A DNA stretch of 64,000 nucleotides, from assembly GCA_017304135.1 (NCBI GenBank), contig JAFLBB010000017.1, forward strand, positions 17,163 to 81,162, given 5' to 3'. Made by a program: the position numbers and the translations under genes. The DNA is from Acidobacteriota bacterium (GTDB lineage: Bacteria; Acidobacteriota; Terriglobia; Bryobacterales; Bryobacteraceae). The notes beneath the pieces were generated by a model that worked only from the letters and a program-made list of their open reading frames with translations, did no database searches and was not told where the DNA came from. Every line of letters starts with the position of its first letter. The first letter of the stretch is position 1. Positions 16,042-23,977 of the stretch are shown in pieces.

Positions 16042-17949
16042 ATGCGAATTGGAATGCTCGCGCTCGCGTTGTCTCTGCCCGCTGCCGCTCAGCCGGGTTA
16101 CGATTTCGCGCGCGCGCAGGCCTTCCTCAACACCAACTGCAAGGCCTGCCATTTCGGCAAGGGCGCTGTGGGTGGATTCGATGTGACGAAGTTCGTTGCC
16201 GGTGAGCCCATGCTGGCGCAGCAGGGCAATTGGGCGAGGGCGGCGCTGCGCGTGAAGAATGGCGAGATGCCGCCGAAAGGCGCGCCGGCACCGTCGCTCG
16301 ATGCCAAGGAAGCCTTCACGCATTGGGTGGATGCGTCGCTGCGCGTGGAAGCTTGCGCGACGGGCATCACGCCGGGGCGGCCGATGGTTCGGCGTCTCAA
16401 CCGCACCGAGTACACGGCGACGGTGCGCGACCTGCTGAACATCCCGGTGAACGCCGGGCGCAACCTGCCCGCCGATGGAGCGGGTGGCGAAGGCTTCGAT
16501 AACGCCGCCGAGACACTGTTCCTGTCGCCCATCCACGCCGAGAAGTATCTGGAGGCCGCCAAGGAGGCGCTCGATTACGGCAACCGCGACCCGCGCTCGC
16601 GCAGCGTCATGATCCCGGTTGAGCCGGGTGGTGATGTTTCTGAACTGGAGGCGGTCTACAAGGTGCTGGAGGTCTTTGTGCCGCGCGCCTTCCGCCGTCC
16701 GGTGCGGGCGGGTGAGGTGGCCAGCTATGTGAAGCTCTACCATGCGGCGCGGGCGAAGAAGATGAACTGGGAAGAGTCGGTTCTCTACGCTATGTCGGGC
16801 GTGATGGTGTCGCCGAAGTTCCTGTTCCATGCCGAAGCGCCGAACGAGTCGGCCGAACCGCGCCTGGCCGGGCAGTATGAGATGGCCTCGCGGTTGTCGT
16901 TTTTCCTCTGGGGTTCGATGCCGGACGCCGAATTGATGCGGCTGGCGCGCGAGGGCAAGCTGCAGGACCAGGAGACACTGCGGCGGCAGGTGGTGCGGAT
17001 GCTCAAGGCGGAGAAGTCGCGCGAATTCGCCGAGAATTTCACCGAGCAATGGCTTGGCACGCGTGAGCTGGGCCGCGACATCAAGCCTGATGAGAAGCTC
17101 TTTCCTGAATACTATGAGCCGGAGGTGATGTCGGGCATCCGGCATGAGCCGTTCCTGTTCCTGCACGAGATCCTGATGGGCAACCTGCCGCTCACCGATC
17201 TGCTCGATAGCGACTGGACGGTGGTGGCCACGAAGCTGGCGCGCTACTACAATTTCGGCACCATCGAGGGCCTGCGCCAGCAGCCGATCAAGGTGAAGAT
17301 CCCGCCTGGCAAGCATCGTGGCGGGTTGCTGGGCATGGCGGCGATTCACGCTGTCTCGTCGTATCCGCATCGCACGAGCCCGGTGCTGCGCGGCAAGTGG
17401 ATTCTGGAAAACCTGCTTGGCACGCCGGCCCCCGCCCCGCCGCCCGATGTGCCGGAGCTCAAGGACAACCACGCGGGCGAGGCGCCGAAGACGCTGCGCG
17501 AGCGGTTGGAACTGCATCGCGCCAACCCGGTGTGCGCCTCCTGCCACAGCCGCATTGACCCGATGGGCTTTGGGCTGGAGAACTACGACGTGGTGGGACG
17601 CTGGCGTGAGCAGGATGCGGGCAAGCCGATCGACGCGCGCGGCTTGCTGCCCGATGGTACGGAATTTGACGGCGTGGACGGGCTGAAGAAGGTCCTCGCC
17701 ACGCGCAAGGATGAGGTGATCCGGAACCTCTCTTCGAAGATGTTGGCCTACGCCTTGGGCCGGGGCTTGAGCTTGTCGGACCGCTGCGCCGTGGACCGCA
17801 TCATGGACGCGTTGCGGCTGGATGGCTATCAGGCGCATACTTTAGTACAAGAGATCGTGTTGAGCGTTCCGTTCCGGTATCAGCGCGGCAGCGACGCGCG
17901 GATCCCTGTTGGCGGCAGCGCAATCCCCAGAGAGGTGGAGCCCAGATGA
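16042..17949 (+). CDS. DUF1592-family haem protein (planctomycete-type cytochrome)
   Basis: Predicted secreted protein of 635 residues. The ATG at 16042 gives a signal peptide (MRIGMLALALSLPAAAQ). A c-type haem site C33KAC36H lies near the N-terminus, followed by DUF1587-like (RRLNRTEYTATVRDLL), DUF1595/DUF1592-like (FVPRAFRRPVRAGEV; EMASRLSFFLWGSMPD), DUF1588-like (CASCHSRIDPMGFGLENYD, a second CxxCH) and DUF1585-like C-terminal parts. It overlaps the DUF1552 gene by four bases, the standard partner arrangement. Such pairs are linked to polymer or organic-matter oxidation in Acidobacteria and Planctomycetes, but no reaction is proven. TATAAA (16024-16029) is a likely -10. Confidence 0.88.
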   Translation: MRIGMLALALSLPAAAQPGYDFARAQAFLNTNCKACHFGKGAVGGFDVTKFVAGEPMLAQQGNWARAALRVKNGEMPPKGAPAPSLDAKEAFTHWVDASLRVEACATGITPGRPMVRRLNRTEYTATVRDLLNIPVNAGRNLPADGAGGEGFDNAAETLFLSPIHAEKYLEAAKEALDYGNRDPRSRSVMIPVEPGGDVSELEAVYKVLEVFVPRAFRRPVRAGEVASYVKLYHAARAKKMNWEESVLYAMSGVMVSPKFLFHAEAPNESAEPRLAGQYEMASRLSFFLWGSMPDAELMRLAREGKLQDQETLRRQVVRMLKAEKSREFAENFTEQWLGTRELGRDIKPDEKLFPEYYEPEVMSGIRHEPFLFLHEILMGNLPLTDLLDSDWTVVATKLARYYNFGTIEGLRQQPIKVKIPPGKHRGGLLGMAAIHAVSSYPHRTSPVLRGKWILENLLGTPAPAPPPDVPELKDNHAGEAPKTLRERLELHRANPVCASCHSRIDPMGFGLENYDVVGRWREQDAGKPIDARGLLPDGTEFDGVDGLKKVLATRKDEVIRNLSSKMLAYALGRGLSLSDRCAVDRIMDALRLDGYQAHTLVQEIVLSVPFRYQRGSDARIPVGGSAIPREVEPR

Positions 17950-19301
17950 GCAAGCGGACCATATCCAGACGCACCCTGCTGCGCGGCGCCGGCGCCGCCC
18001 TGGGTCTCCCTTGGCTGGAAGCCATGATGCCGGCGCGCGCCACGGCGGCTGAGATGTCCAAGGGCGGGGCTCCGGTGCGCATGGCGGCGCTCTATGTGCC
18101 TAACGGCATGCATGAGCCGACGTGGACGCCGAAGCTGAAAGGCGCGGGCAGCGAGTGGGAACTGAGCGAAGGATTGCTGCCGCTCACCGAATTCAAGCCC
18201 TATCTAAACGTCTTTACCAATCTGTGGAACCAGGGCAGCAAGAGCGGCGACGGGCATTATGTGAAGCTCTCCGGCTGGCTCACCTCGACCACCATTTCCA
18301 AAACGCTGGGCGTCGACATCAGTTGCAACGGCGTGAGTATGGACCAAATGGCCGCCCGCGCGGCGGGTAAGGCGACGCCGTTCCCTTCGCTGGAACTGGC
18401 CGTCACCCCGGTGACCACGGGTGTGGATCGCAACGTCGGCTACACGCGCATCTACGGTTCGCATATTGCCTGGGCCGGGCCGACGCAGCCGCTGGCGCGC
18501 GAGATCAACCCACGCTCGGTGTTTGAGCGGCTGTTCCGCGCCACCACGGGCCAAAGCCTGGATACGGCCGAGCAGGACCAGATGCTGCTTGATCGCGTGC
18601 TCGACGACGCCAAGGAACTGCGGGGGCAGTTGGGCAAAGCCGATCAGCATCGCATGGATGAGTATCTGACGGTGGTGCGGTCGCTCGAAGCGCGCTTGGC
18701 GCGGGCCTCGGCGCCTGAGCAGAGCAACTGGAAGCCGCGCGTGGCGCTGGACGAATCGGCCAAGCCGGCGGGCATTCCGAAGGACTTCCCCGAGCATGTG
18801 CGCCTGATGCTCGACATGATGGCGCTGTCGTTCCAGACCGATTCCACGCGCGTCTGCACCTTCATGTTCGGCAATGAGGTGACCAACCAGAGCTTCCGGT
18901 TCCTGGATGGCGTGGGCGGCGGCCACCATGACTCGTCGCATCACCAGAACAACGAAGAGAAGCTGCGCGATTACTTCCGCATCTCGCAGTGGCATGTGCA
19001 GCAGTTCGCCTACCTGTTGGAGAAATTGAAAGGCATGAAGGAAGGCGATTCGACGGTGCTCGACAACTCAATGCTGTTGTTCGGCGCGGGCATCCGCGAT
19101 GGCAACAAGCACGATCCGCACAACTTGCCGCTCGTGCTGGCGGGCAAGGCGGGCGGGCGGCTGCGCACGGACCAGCACCTCATGTACGGTCCCGACTCGC
19201 CGCTGGCAAACGTGTTTGTGTCGATGCTCGACGCGTTCGGCGCTCCGGTGGAGCGGTTCGCGGATTCGACGGGTCCGGCGGCGGGGTTACTGAACTCGTA
19301 G
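17946..19301 (+). CDS. DUF1552-family secreted protein
   Basis: A 451-residue protein with a twin-arginine leader (SRRTLLRGAGAALGLPWLE) characteristic of DUF1552 proteins. Further family strings are AALYVPNGMHEPTWTP, GGHHDSSHHQN and a C-terminal GAGIRDGNKHDPHNLPLVLAGKAG segment that recalls DUF1501/sulfatase-like folds. It starts at an ATG overlapping the DUF1592 stop (ATGA, 17946-17949), so the two are translationally coupled. They are presumed to act together outside the cytoplasmic membrane. Confidence 0.88.
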   Translation: MSKRTISRRTLLRGAGAALGLPWLEAMMPARATAAEMSKGGAPVRMAALYVPNGMHEPTWTPKLKGAGSEWELSEGLLPLTEFKPYLNVFTNLWNQGSKSGDGHYVKLSGWLTSTTISKTLGVDISCNGVSMDQMAARAAGKATPFPSLELAVTPVTTGVDRNVGYTRIYGSHIAWAGPTQPLAREINPRSVFERLFRATTGQSLDTAEQDQMLLDRVLDDAKELRGQLGKADQHRMDEYLTVVRSLEARLARASAPEQSNWKPRVALDESAKPAGIPKDFPEHVRLMLDMMALSFQTDSTRVCTFMFGNEVTNQSFRFLDGVGGGHHDSSHHQNNEEKLRDYFRISQWHVQQFAYLLEKLKGMKEGDSTVLDNSMLLFGAGIRDGNKHDPHNLPLVLAGKAGGRLRTDQHLMYGPDSPLANVFVSMLDAFGAPVERFADSTGPAAGLLNS

Positions 19302-19874
19302 GCTAGCCGCACTCGCGCCTGTGCCGACTGCGAAGCTCTAATTCGATTCCGGTGGACGGAGCTTCTGGTCTCAGTCTATGCGGAGCTCGGATGAGTTCGT
19401 GCCTCCGTTTGAGGACGGCATCCCCTTTGCATGTTTGTTTTGGGATCATGGGGCGGGATTCACAGGTCCACAGATGTTGGATTTATGTTCCCGCCTGCCT
19501 GCTGCCGGCTGCTGATAACTGGTCGCCGGAGGGGAGCAGTGTAGCGATTGGCATGATGCTATGGACGTCGCGGTCGTGATCCGCGAGATCGACGATCCTC
19601 AGGCGAAAACCGACAAGCTCAAGGTGATGACGACTTCGCACGAACGCGAAGCCGAACACGACGTAGCCTTCTTCTTCGTCAACAACACCAACTTCGAGGA
19701 ATACGTGTTCGAGCGGTTTCTCGTCTTCTCCGTAGGGCCGGGGGGGGCCGGATGTCCTAGTGGAGGTGGTGCGGGTCCAGGCAAGTTGAGAGCCGAGGGG
19801 AAGTCCGCGCATCCTTGCATATCCGCCATGGCATGGCGCGATTGTGAGGATTCAGTTGTCTCTACAATTGAGAG
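19302..19874. other. 573-base gap with a coding-like but broken stretch
   Basis: No intact gene is convincing here. Between about 19561 and 19735 the plus strand shows strongly GC-rich third positions and a plausible peptide (IREIDDPQAKTDKLKVM, then VAFFFVNNTNFEEYVFERF), and the minus strand is open over the same bases. The frame then runs into Gly/Pro-rich sequence and into the next gene's frame. This could be a gene fragment or a decayed repeat. A -10-like TACAAT (19863-19868) six bases before the M20 peptidase start closes the gap. Confidence 0.4.
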
Positions 19875-21119
19875 ATGCCGCCGCGAATCATGCTTGCCGC
19901 GCTCATCTTGCTTGCGCCTCTCCTCGCCCAACTTCGGCCTTTCGATCAACCCCCACTTCGCAAGGCGCTGGCCTATCTTGAAGCCAACCACGAACGCCAT
20001 CTGGCCAAGCAGGTGGAGATCGCCGAGGTTGCCGCGCCGACGTTTCATGAGCAGGAGCGGGCGAAGTTCATGGCGGCGGAGTTTCGCAAGTTGGGGCTGG
20101 CCGATGTGGAGATCGACGCGCAAGGCAACGTGCTTGGCTGGCGGCGGGGGACGTCGCCCGACACGCTCGTGATTGCCGCACACCTCGACATCGCCTTCGC
20201 GCCGGGTGTTGACGTGAAGGTGCGCAAGGAGGGGGCGCGCTGGTATGGTCCGGGGCTCGCTGATGATAGCCGCGGTCTGGCGGCTCTGCTGGCGCTGGGC
20301 GAGGCGTTGAACGAAAGTGGCTTCCAGACTCGCCGGACGCTGCTCTTTGTGGCCAATGTGGGCGAGGAGGGACTGGGCGACCTGGCGGGCGTGAAATACC
20401 TGTTTCAGAAGAGCCCGCACAAGGACAAACTGAAGGCCTTCATCTCGATTGACGGCACGAATCCGGCGCATATCGCCAACGGCGGAACGGGTGTGAAGCG
20501 TTATCGCGTGACGTTGCGTGGGCCCGGCGGGCACAGCTACGGCAACTTTGGCCGGCCCAGCCCGATCCATGCCGCGGCGCGGGTGACAGCGCGACTGGCC
20601 GACCTCGAGGTTCCCGCCGAGCCCAAGACGACGTTCAACGTGGGACGCATCAACGGCGGCACGTCGGTAAACGCCATCGCCGAGGAGTGCTGGTTTGAGG
20701 TTGATCTGCGCAGCACGGACGCGGGCCAGTTGGACAAGATCGAACTGGCGCTCATGTCGGCCATCCGCATGGGCGTAGAGGCCGAGAACGCGAAGCGGGT
20801 GGCGTCCGGGGCGAAGGTGGAGGCCGAGACGAAGTTGGTGGGCATGCGGCCGGCCGGGAAGACGGCGGAGAGGGATCCACTGACTGAATCCGCTGCCGCT
20901 GCCATCCGCGCCCTGGGATTGACCCCCTCCTATCGCATCGGCTCAACGGATTCGAACCTGCCGATGAGCCTCGGCATTCCCGCCGTAACGCTGGGCGGCG
21001 GAGGGCGCTCCGACAATGCGCATTCCTACAAAGAGTGGTTTGAACCCGCCCGCGCCTGGTTGGGTCCGCAGATGCTTTTGTTGACGCTTTTGGAGTACGA
21101 TTCGCGCAGTATGCAGTAG
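19875..21119 (+). CDS. M20-family metallopeptidase, secreted
   Basis: Predicted exported dizinc peptidase of 414 residues with an N-terminal signal segment (MLAALILLAPLLAQL). Metal and catalytic residues fit M20: AHLD (H103, catalytic D105), GLADDSRG (bridging D130), GEEG (catalytic E164, metal E165), SIDGT (D193) and NAHSYKEWF near the C-terminus. A dimerisation domain with GPGGHSYGNFG lies at about 214-330. The substrate is probably a peptide or acyl-amino acid. TACAAT six bases before the ATG and no ribosome binding site suggest a leaderless mRNA. Confidence 0.87.
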   Translation: MPPRIMLAALILLAPLLAQLRPFDQPPLRKALAYLEANHERHLAKQVEIAEVAAPTFHEQERAKFMAAEFRKLGLADVEIDAQGNVLGWRRGTSPDTLVIAAHLDIAFAPGVDVKVRKEGARWYGPGLADDSRGLAALLALGEALNESGFQTRRTLLFVANVGEEGLGDLAGVKYLFQKSPHKDKLKAFISIDGTNPAHIANGGTGVKRYRVTLRGPGGHSYGNFGRPSPIHAAARVTARLADLEVPAEPKTTFNVGRINGGTSVNAIAEECWFEVDLRSTDAGQLDKIELALMSAIRMGVEAENAKRVASGAKVEAETKLVGMRPAGKTAERDPLTESAAAAIRALGLTPSYRIGSTDSNLPMSLGIPAVTLGGGGRSDNAHSYKEWFEPARAWLGPQMLLLTLLEYDSRSMQ

Positions 21120-21177
21120 GAGGAGGTACGCGCGCGGCCCGCGCCGGCGCGTGCTGTAGAATCGGGAAGAACTTCGC

Positions 21178-22152
21178 ATGGGTTCACCAGCGGCCAGAAT
21201 CGGAGACTCGTCGGTCCATGGCGGCACCATCGTCGTCGGGGCTCCGACTGTTCTCATCGGCAACAAGCCCGCCTCGCGGGTAGCCGACAACCACGTGTGT
21301 CCGATGCAGACACCGGGCACGCCGCCCATTCCCCATGTCGGCGGACCGATCGTCATGGGCGCGTGGACGACCCTGGTGAGCATGATGCCGCAGGCGCGCA
21401 TCGGCGACATGATGATCTGCGTGGGCCCGCCCGATGCCGTGGCCTCGGGCGAAACCACTGTGCTGGTGGGTATGGTGGGCGGCATGGGCGGATTGGGCGC
21501 GATGCTGGGCGCGGCGCTGGGGGCGCTGGGGCATGTGCTGTCAGGCGGCTTCCCGAAGGCCGTGCAACTGCCGGATGGCTCGGTGGTGACGCAGTACAGC
21601 GAGAACATCACGATCGAGGGAACGCCGGAGTTCCAGGCCAAAGTGGTGCGCGACCTGGACAAGATCAAGGAAACCGAGAGCGGCAAAAAACTGCTGAAGT
21701 CGCTTGAAGACTCGGGCAAGAAGACGCGCATCCACAAGACCGACCCTGGCGATGGCAACGCGGCGTGGACCGATCCAGGGCCGCCCACGGGCGGCGAGGG
21801 CTACCTGAAGGCCGATGGCACCAAGGGGCCCGCCGCCGATACGCAGGTTTGGTATGACCCGGATAAGACGAAGCTCTCCGGGGGGCCCGGCTCGCCTTAC
21901 AACACAGCCGACTGGGCGCAGGAAGGAAACCGGCCGCCCGAGGTGGGGCTCTATCACGAACTGGTCCACTGCGACGACATGCAGAAGGGCAAGTTGGACA
22001 ACTCGATGGGCACGAACACGGGAGCCAAGGCAGGCACGCCTATCGAAAACTCGGAACTGCGCGCGGCGGGGCTGCCGCCGTATGACAACGAAGAGATGTC
22101 GGAAAACAAGTTCCGCGAAGAGAAGGGCCTGCCGAAACGGACGTTCTATTGA
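21178..22152 (+). CDS. PAAR-domain effector with C-terminal M91-like metallopeptidase toxin
   Basis: A 324-residue polymorphic-toxin-type protein. Residues 1-97 form a PAAR-like spike tip: SPAARIGDSSVHGG, IGNKPASRVADNHVCP, PIPHVGGPI and ARIGDMMICVGPPD with candidate zinc ligands H14, H39, C41, H53 and C81. A Gly/Ala/Met-rich hydrophobic segment follows at about 96-124. The C-terminal part contains H260-E261-L-V-H264 (YHELVHCDD) and SENKFREEKGLPKRTFY near the end, the pattern of M91 (NleD-like) zinc proteases. The protein would cap a contractile injection spike and deliver a protease. No structural injection genes are in the window. A -10-like TAGAAT lies at 21157-21162. Confidence 0.82.
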   Translation: MGSPAARIGDSSVHGGTIVVGAPTVLIGNKPASRVADNHVCPMQTPGTPPIPHVGGPIVMGAWTTLVSMMPQARIGDMMICVGPPDAVASGETTVLVGMVGGMGGLGAMLGAALGALGHVLSGGFPKAVQLPDGSVVTQYSENITIEGTPEFQAKVVRDLDKIKETESGKKLLKSLEDSGKKTRIHKTDPGDGNAAWTDPGPPTGGEGYLKADGTKGPAADTQVWYDPDKTKLSGGPGSPYNTADWAQEGNRPPEVGLYHELVHCDDMQKGKLDNSMGTNTGAKAGTPIENSELRAAGLPPYDNEEMSENKFREEKGLPKRTFY

Positions 22153-22790
22153 GACAGCCGTGGGCTACCGCCCTGCTCTGCCTGCTCGCGGCCGCCTGCG
22201 CCCCGGCGCAGCGCAAGGCGGCAAAGGAGATCAAGCCGATGAACGGCGATGTGCAACTGGAATCGAAGATCGAAGCCGGGGAAGGCGGCGTGAAGATCGC
22301 CTACACGCTAACCAACCTGAGCGGCGGACCGATCCTCGTGTTTGACCGCATGTGGGACAACGAAAAAGGAGCGATTGATCCGAATTGGGCCTATGTGGAG
22401 ATCCGCGGCGGGCGGGCGCTGGTGAAGCGCATGATGGAGAATCCGCCGCAGGGATTGCGCGTCTCTGAGCCCAAGGTTCCCTATGGTCGTGAAGTGGCGC
22501 CTGGCGCTAAGGCCGAGGGAACGATCGCTCTTGCCGCGCCGCTCACCGAGCGCGGCGCCTATGACTCGTTCACCCACACCTCGAAGCAGTTCGCCGACGC
22601 TCCGGTGAGCGCCATCGGCTTTGCGCTCGGCTACGCACCCAAGCCGGCCAACCTCGCTCCGGCGTTTCAACCCGTGGAACTGAACGGCGAAAAACTGTTG
22701 CTGCTTGACCGCGCGCACGTGGCGACGATTCAGAAGACGGCCACGGGCGAGCCGGCGGCGGTGCCGCTCACGGCCAAGGTGAAGCAGTAG
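22149..22790 (+). CDS. lipoprotein encoded with the PAAR effector (possible immunity/accessory)
   Basis: A 213-residue protein of unknown family. Translation appears to start at TTG 22149, inside the PAAR gene's stop region (ATTGA), giving a lipoprotein signal peptide with lipobox LLAAAC (C17). The rest is predicted beta-rich (VKIAYTLTNLSGGPILVFDRMW; VPYGREVAPGAKAEGTIALAAPL). Its position directly behind the toxin, with overlap, is where immunity genes usually lie, but an envelope lipoprotein would only protect against a toxin acting outside the cytoplasm. It could also be an assembly factor. The TTG start is inferred from the overlap and the signal peptide. Confidence 0.65.
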   Translation: MRQPWATALLCLLAAACAPAQRKAAKEIKPMNGDVQLESKIEAGEGGVKIAYTLTNLSGGPILVFDRMWDNEKGAIDPNWAYVEIRGGRALVKRMMENPPQGLRVSEPKVPYGREVAPGAKAEGTIALAAPLTERGAYDSFTHTSKQFADAPVSAIGFALGYAPKPANLAPAFQPVELNGEKLLLLDRAHVATIQKTATGEPAAVPLTAKVKQ

Positions 22791-22802
22791 GAGCAGGCCG
22801 CG

Positions 22803-23540
22803 ATGGCATTCACGATTGAAGTCCTGACGGGCGCAGCGGCGAAACAACCTCTGCCGGAAACCGGTTCGCTGGTGGTGGGGCGGACGGAGAAGGCGCAGTT
22901 TCAGGTGCCGGGTGATGGGACGCTGTCGGGCGCGCATTTTGAACTCAAGGCCGAGGGCGGCAAGCTCCTGCTCAGCGACGCCGGTTCGCGGGCGGGCACG
23001 TTTCTCAACGGCGGGCGGGTCACGGAGCCGGTTGAGGTGAAGGTGGGTGACCGCATCCAGGCCGGGCAGTCCGTTTTTCTCATTGGCGAGATGCCTTCAT
23101 TCGGAAGCTGGATTCTTGAAGCTTCGCCGCGGGATTGGGAAGAGTTGCCAGGCAAGGGCTACAAGGAGCGCGTCGAGGAAGGGCCGTTCAGCAGCCTGCT
23201 GTTCACCGAGGAGCCGCAGGATTCAGACAAATCGCTCCCGGAATATGTCGCTGACCAGCAACTGATTCTGCGCGAACTGCGTCCGGAGTGGCAAATGCGC
23301 GAGCCTCGTCCCTTGCAGTATGCGGGGGCCGAGGAGGCGCTGGTGTTGGACATCCGCGTTCCGCCCGAGGCGGGCAGGCCGGGCGAGATCCGGCAACTGT
23401 ACGTGCGAACCGGGAAGCGCTTCGGCACGGCTACGCTCACCGCGGGGGACGACAAACTGGAGGCCGCCCGCAAGGCCATGGAGGAGGCGATGCGTGGAGC
23501 GCGCTTTGAGCCGCCCTTGGCCGAGCCAGCTTCGGCTTAG
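22803..23540 (+). CDS. FHA domain fused to DcrB/DUF1795-like domain
   Basis: A 245-residue cytosolic protein. Residues about 20-95 form an FHA phosphothreonine-binding domain (VVGRTEKAQFQV, GTLSGAHFEL, DAGSRAGTFLNG). Residues about 100-235 match the DcrB/DUF1795 fold (DWEELPGKGY, then SLPEYVADQQLILRELRP, ALVLDIRVPPEAGRPGEIRQLYV). DUF1795 proteins include the Eag chaperones that load PAAR effectors with hydrophobic segments, and FHA proteins regulate type VI secretion, so this fusion fits an effector chaperone/regulator. AGGAG precedes the ATG. It is the last gene of the three-gene cassette, and its stop interlocks with the convergent gene. Confidence 0.8.
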   Translation: MAFTIEVLTGAAAKQPLPETGSLVVGRTEKAQFQVPGDGTLSGAHFELKAEGGKLLLSDAGSRAGTFLNGGRVTEPVEVKVGDRIQAGQSVFLIGEMPSFGSWILEASPRDWEELPGKGYKERVEEGPFSSLLFTEEPQDSDKSLPEYVADQQLILRELRPEWQMREPRPLQYAGAEEALVLDIRVPPEAGRPGEIRQLYVRTGKRFGTATLTAGDDKLEAARKAMEEAMRGARFEPPLAEPASA

Positions 23541-23935
23541 CTTTCCAGCCAGCTCTTAGCCAGTTTCTCGGCTTTGCCCTTGAGGTTCACGGCTTCGCGG
23601 CTCTTCTCCTCGCCGTTTTCGAAGAACACGGCGACGATGCCCTTGGGCGCAGGCTGGAGTTCCATGCGCTTCTCCTTGGCCTCGAGCACGAGCGTCGATT
23701 CGCGCCAGTGGAAGCGCACCATGGTTCGCTGGGCGTGGCCCACGACACGCGCCGCCGTAAGCAACTCCTGGGTGAACGCGCTCGACTTCAACGCCGCAGC
23801 ATGGGGCGCAGCCAGCCGCGCCGCGTCCTTGGCCGCCGCGCGCTCGGCCTGTTGCCGCGCCACTTCCTGCGGATCGCGGGCATCGGCTGTCTCGAGCGCC
23901 TTCAGGTTGTTTTCCAAATTGTCCAGGAACGACAC
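23537..23935 (-). CDS. conserved-looking small protein, function unknown
   Basis: A 132-residue protein with strong coding bias. I choose the GTG at 23935 (VSFLDNLENNLKALET), since the longer frame runs under the amidohydrolase start region on the other strand. An N-terminal charged helix rich in Ala/Arg/Gln (about 18-40) is followed by a beta-rich half (RTMVRFHWRESTLVLEAKEKRMEL; GIVAVFFENGEEKS). No family was recognised. It is convergent with the FHA gene (stops interlocked in TTAG) and divergent from the amidohydrolase; whether it belongs to the PAAR cassette is unclear. Confidence 0.6.
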   Translation of the reverse strand: MSFLDNLENNLKALETADARDPQEVARQQAERAAAKDAARLAAPHAAALKSSAFTQELLTAARVVGHAQRTMVRFHWRESTLVLEAKEKRMELQPAPKGIVAVFFENGEEKSREAVNLKGKAEKLAKSWLES

Positions 23936-23977
23936 TGTTACAGGATAATAGTTCTTCACTCGAGAGGAGTGCCCCCC

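Noticed and set aside
15982..17838. 618-codon minus-strand frame opposite the DUF1592 gene
   Set aside because: His/Arg/Leu-rich translation typical of antisense in high-GC DNA; the plus strand has haem motifs and a signal peptide.
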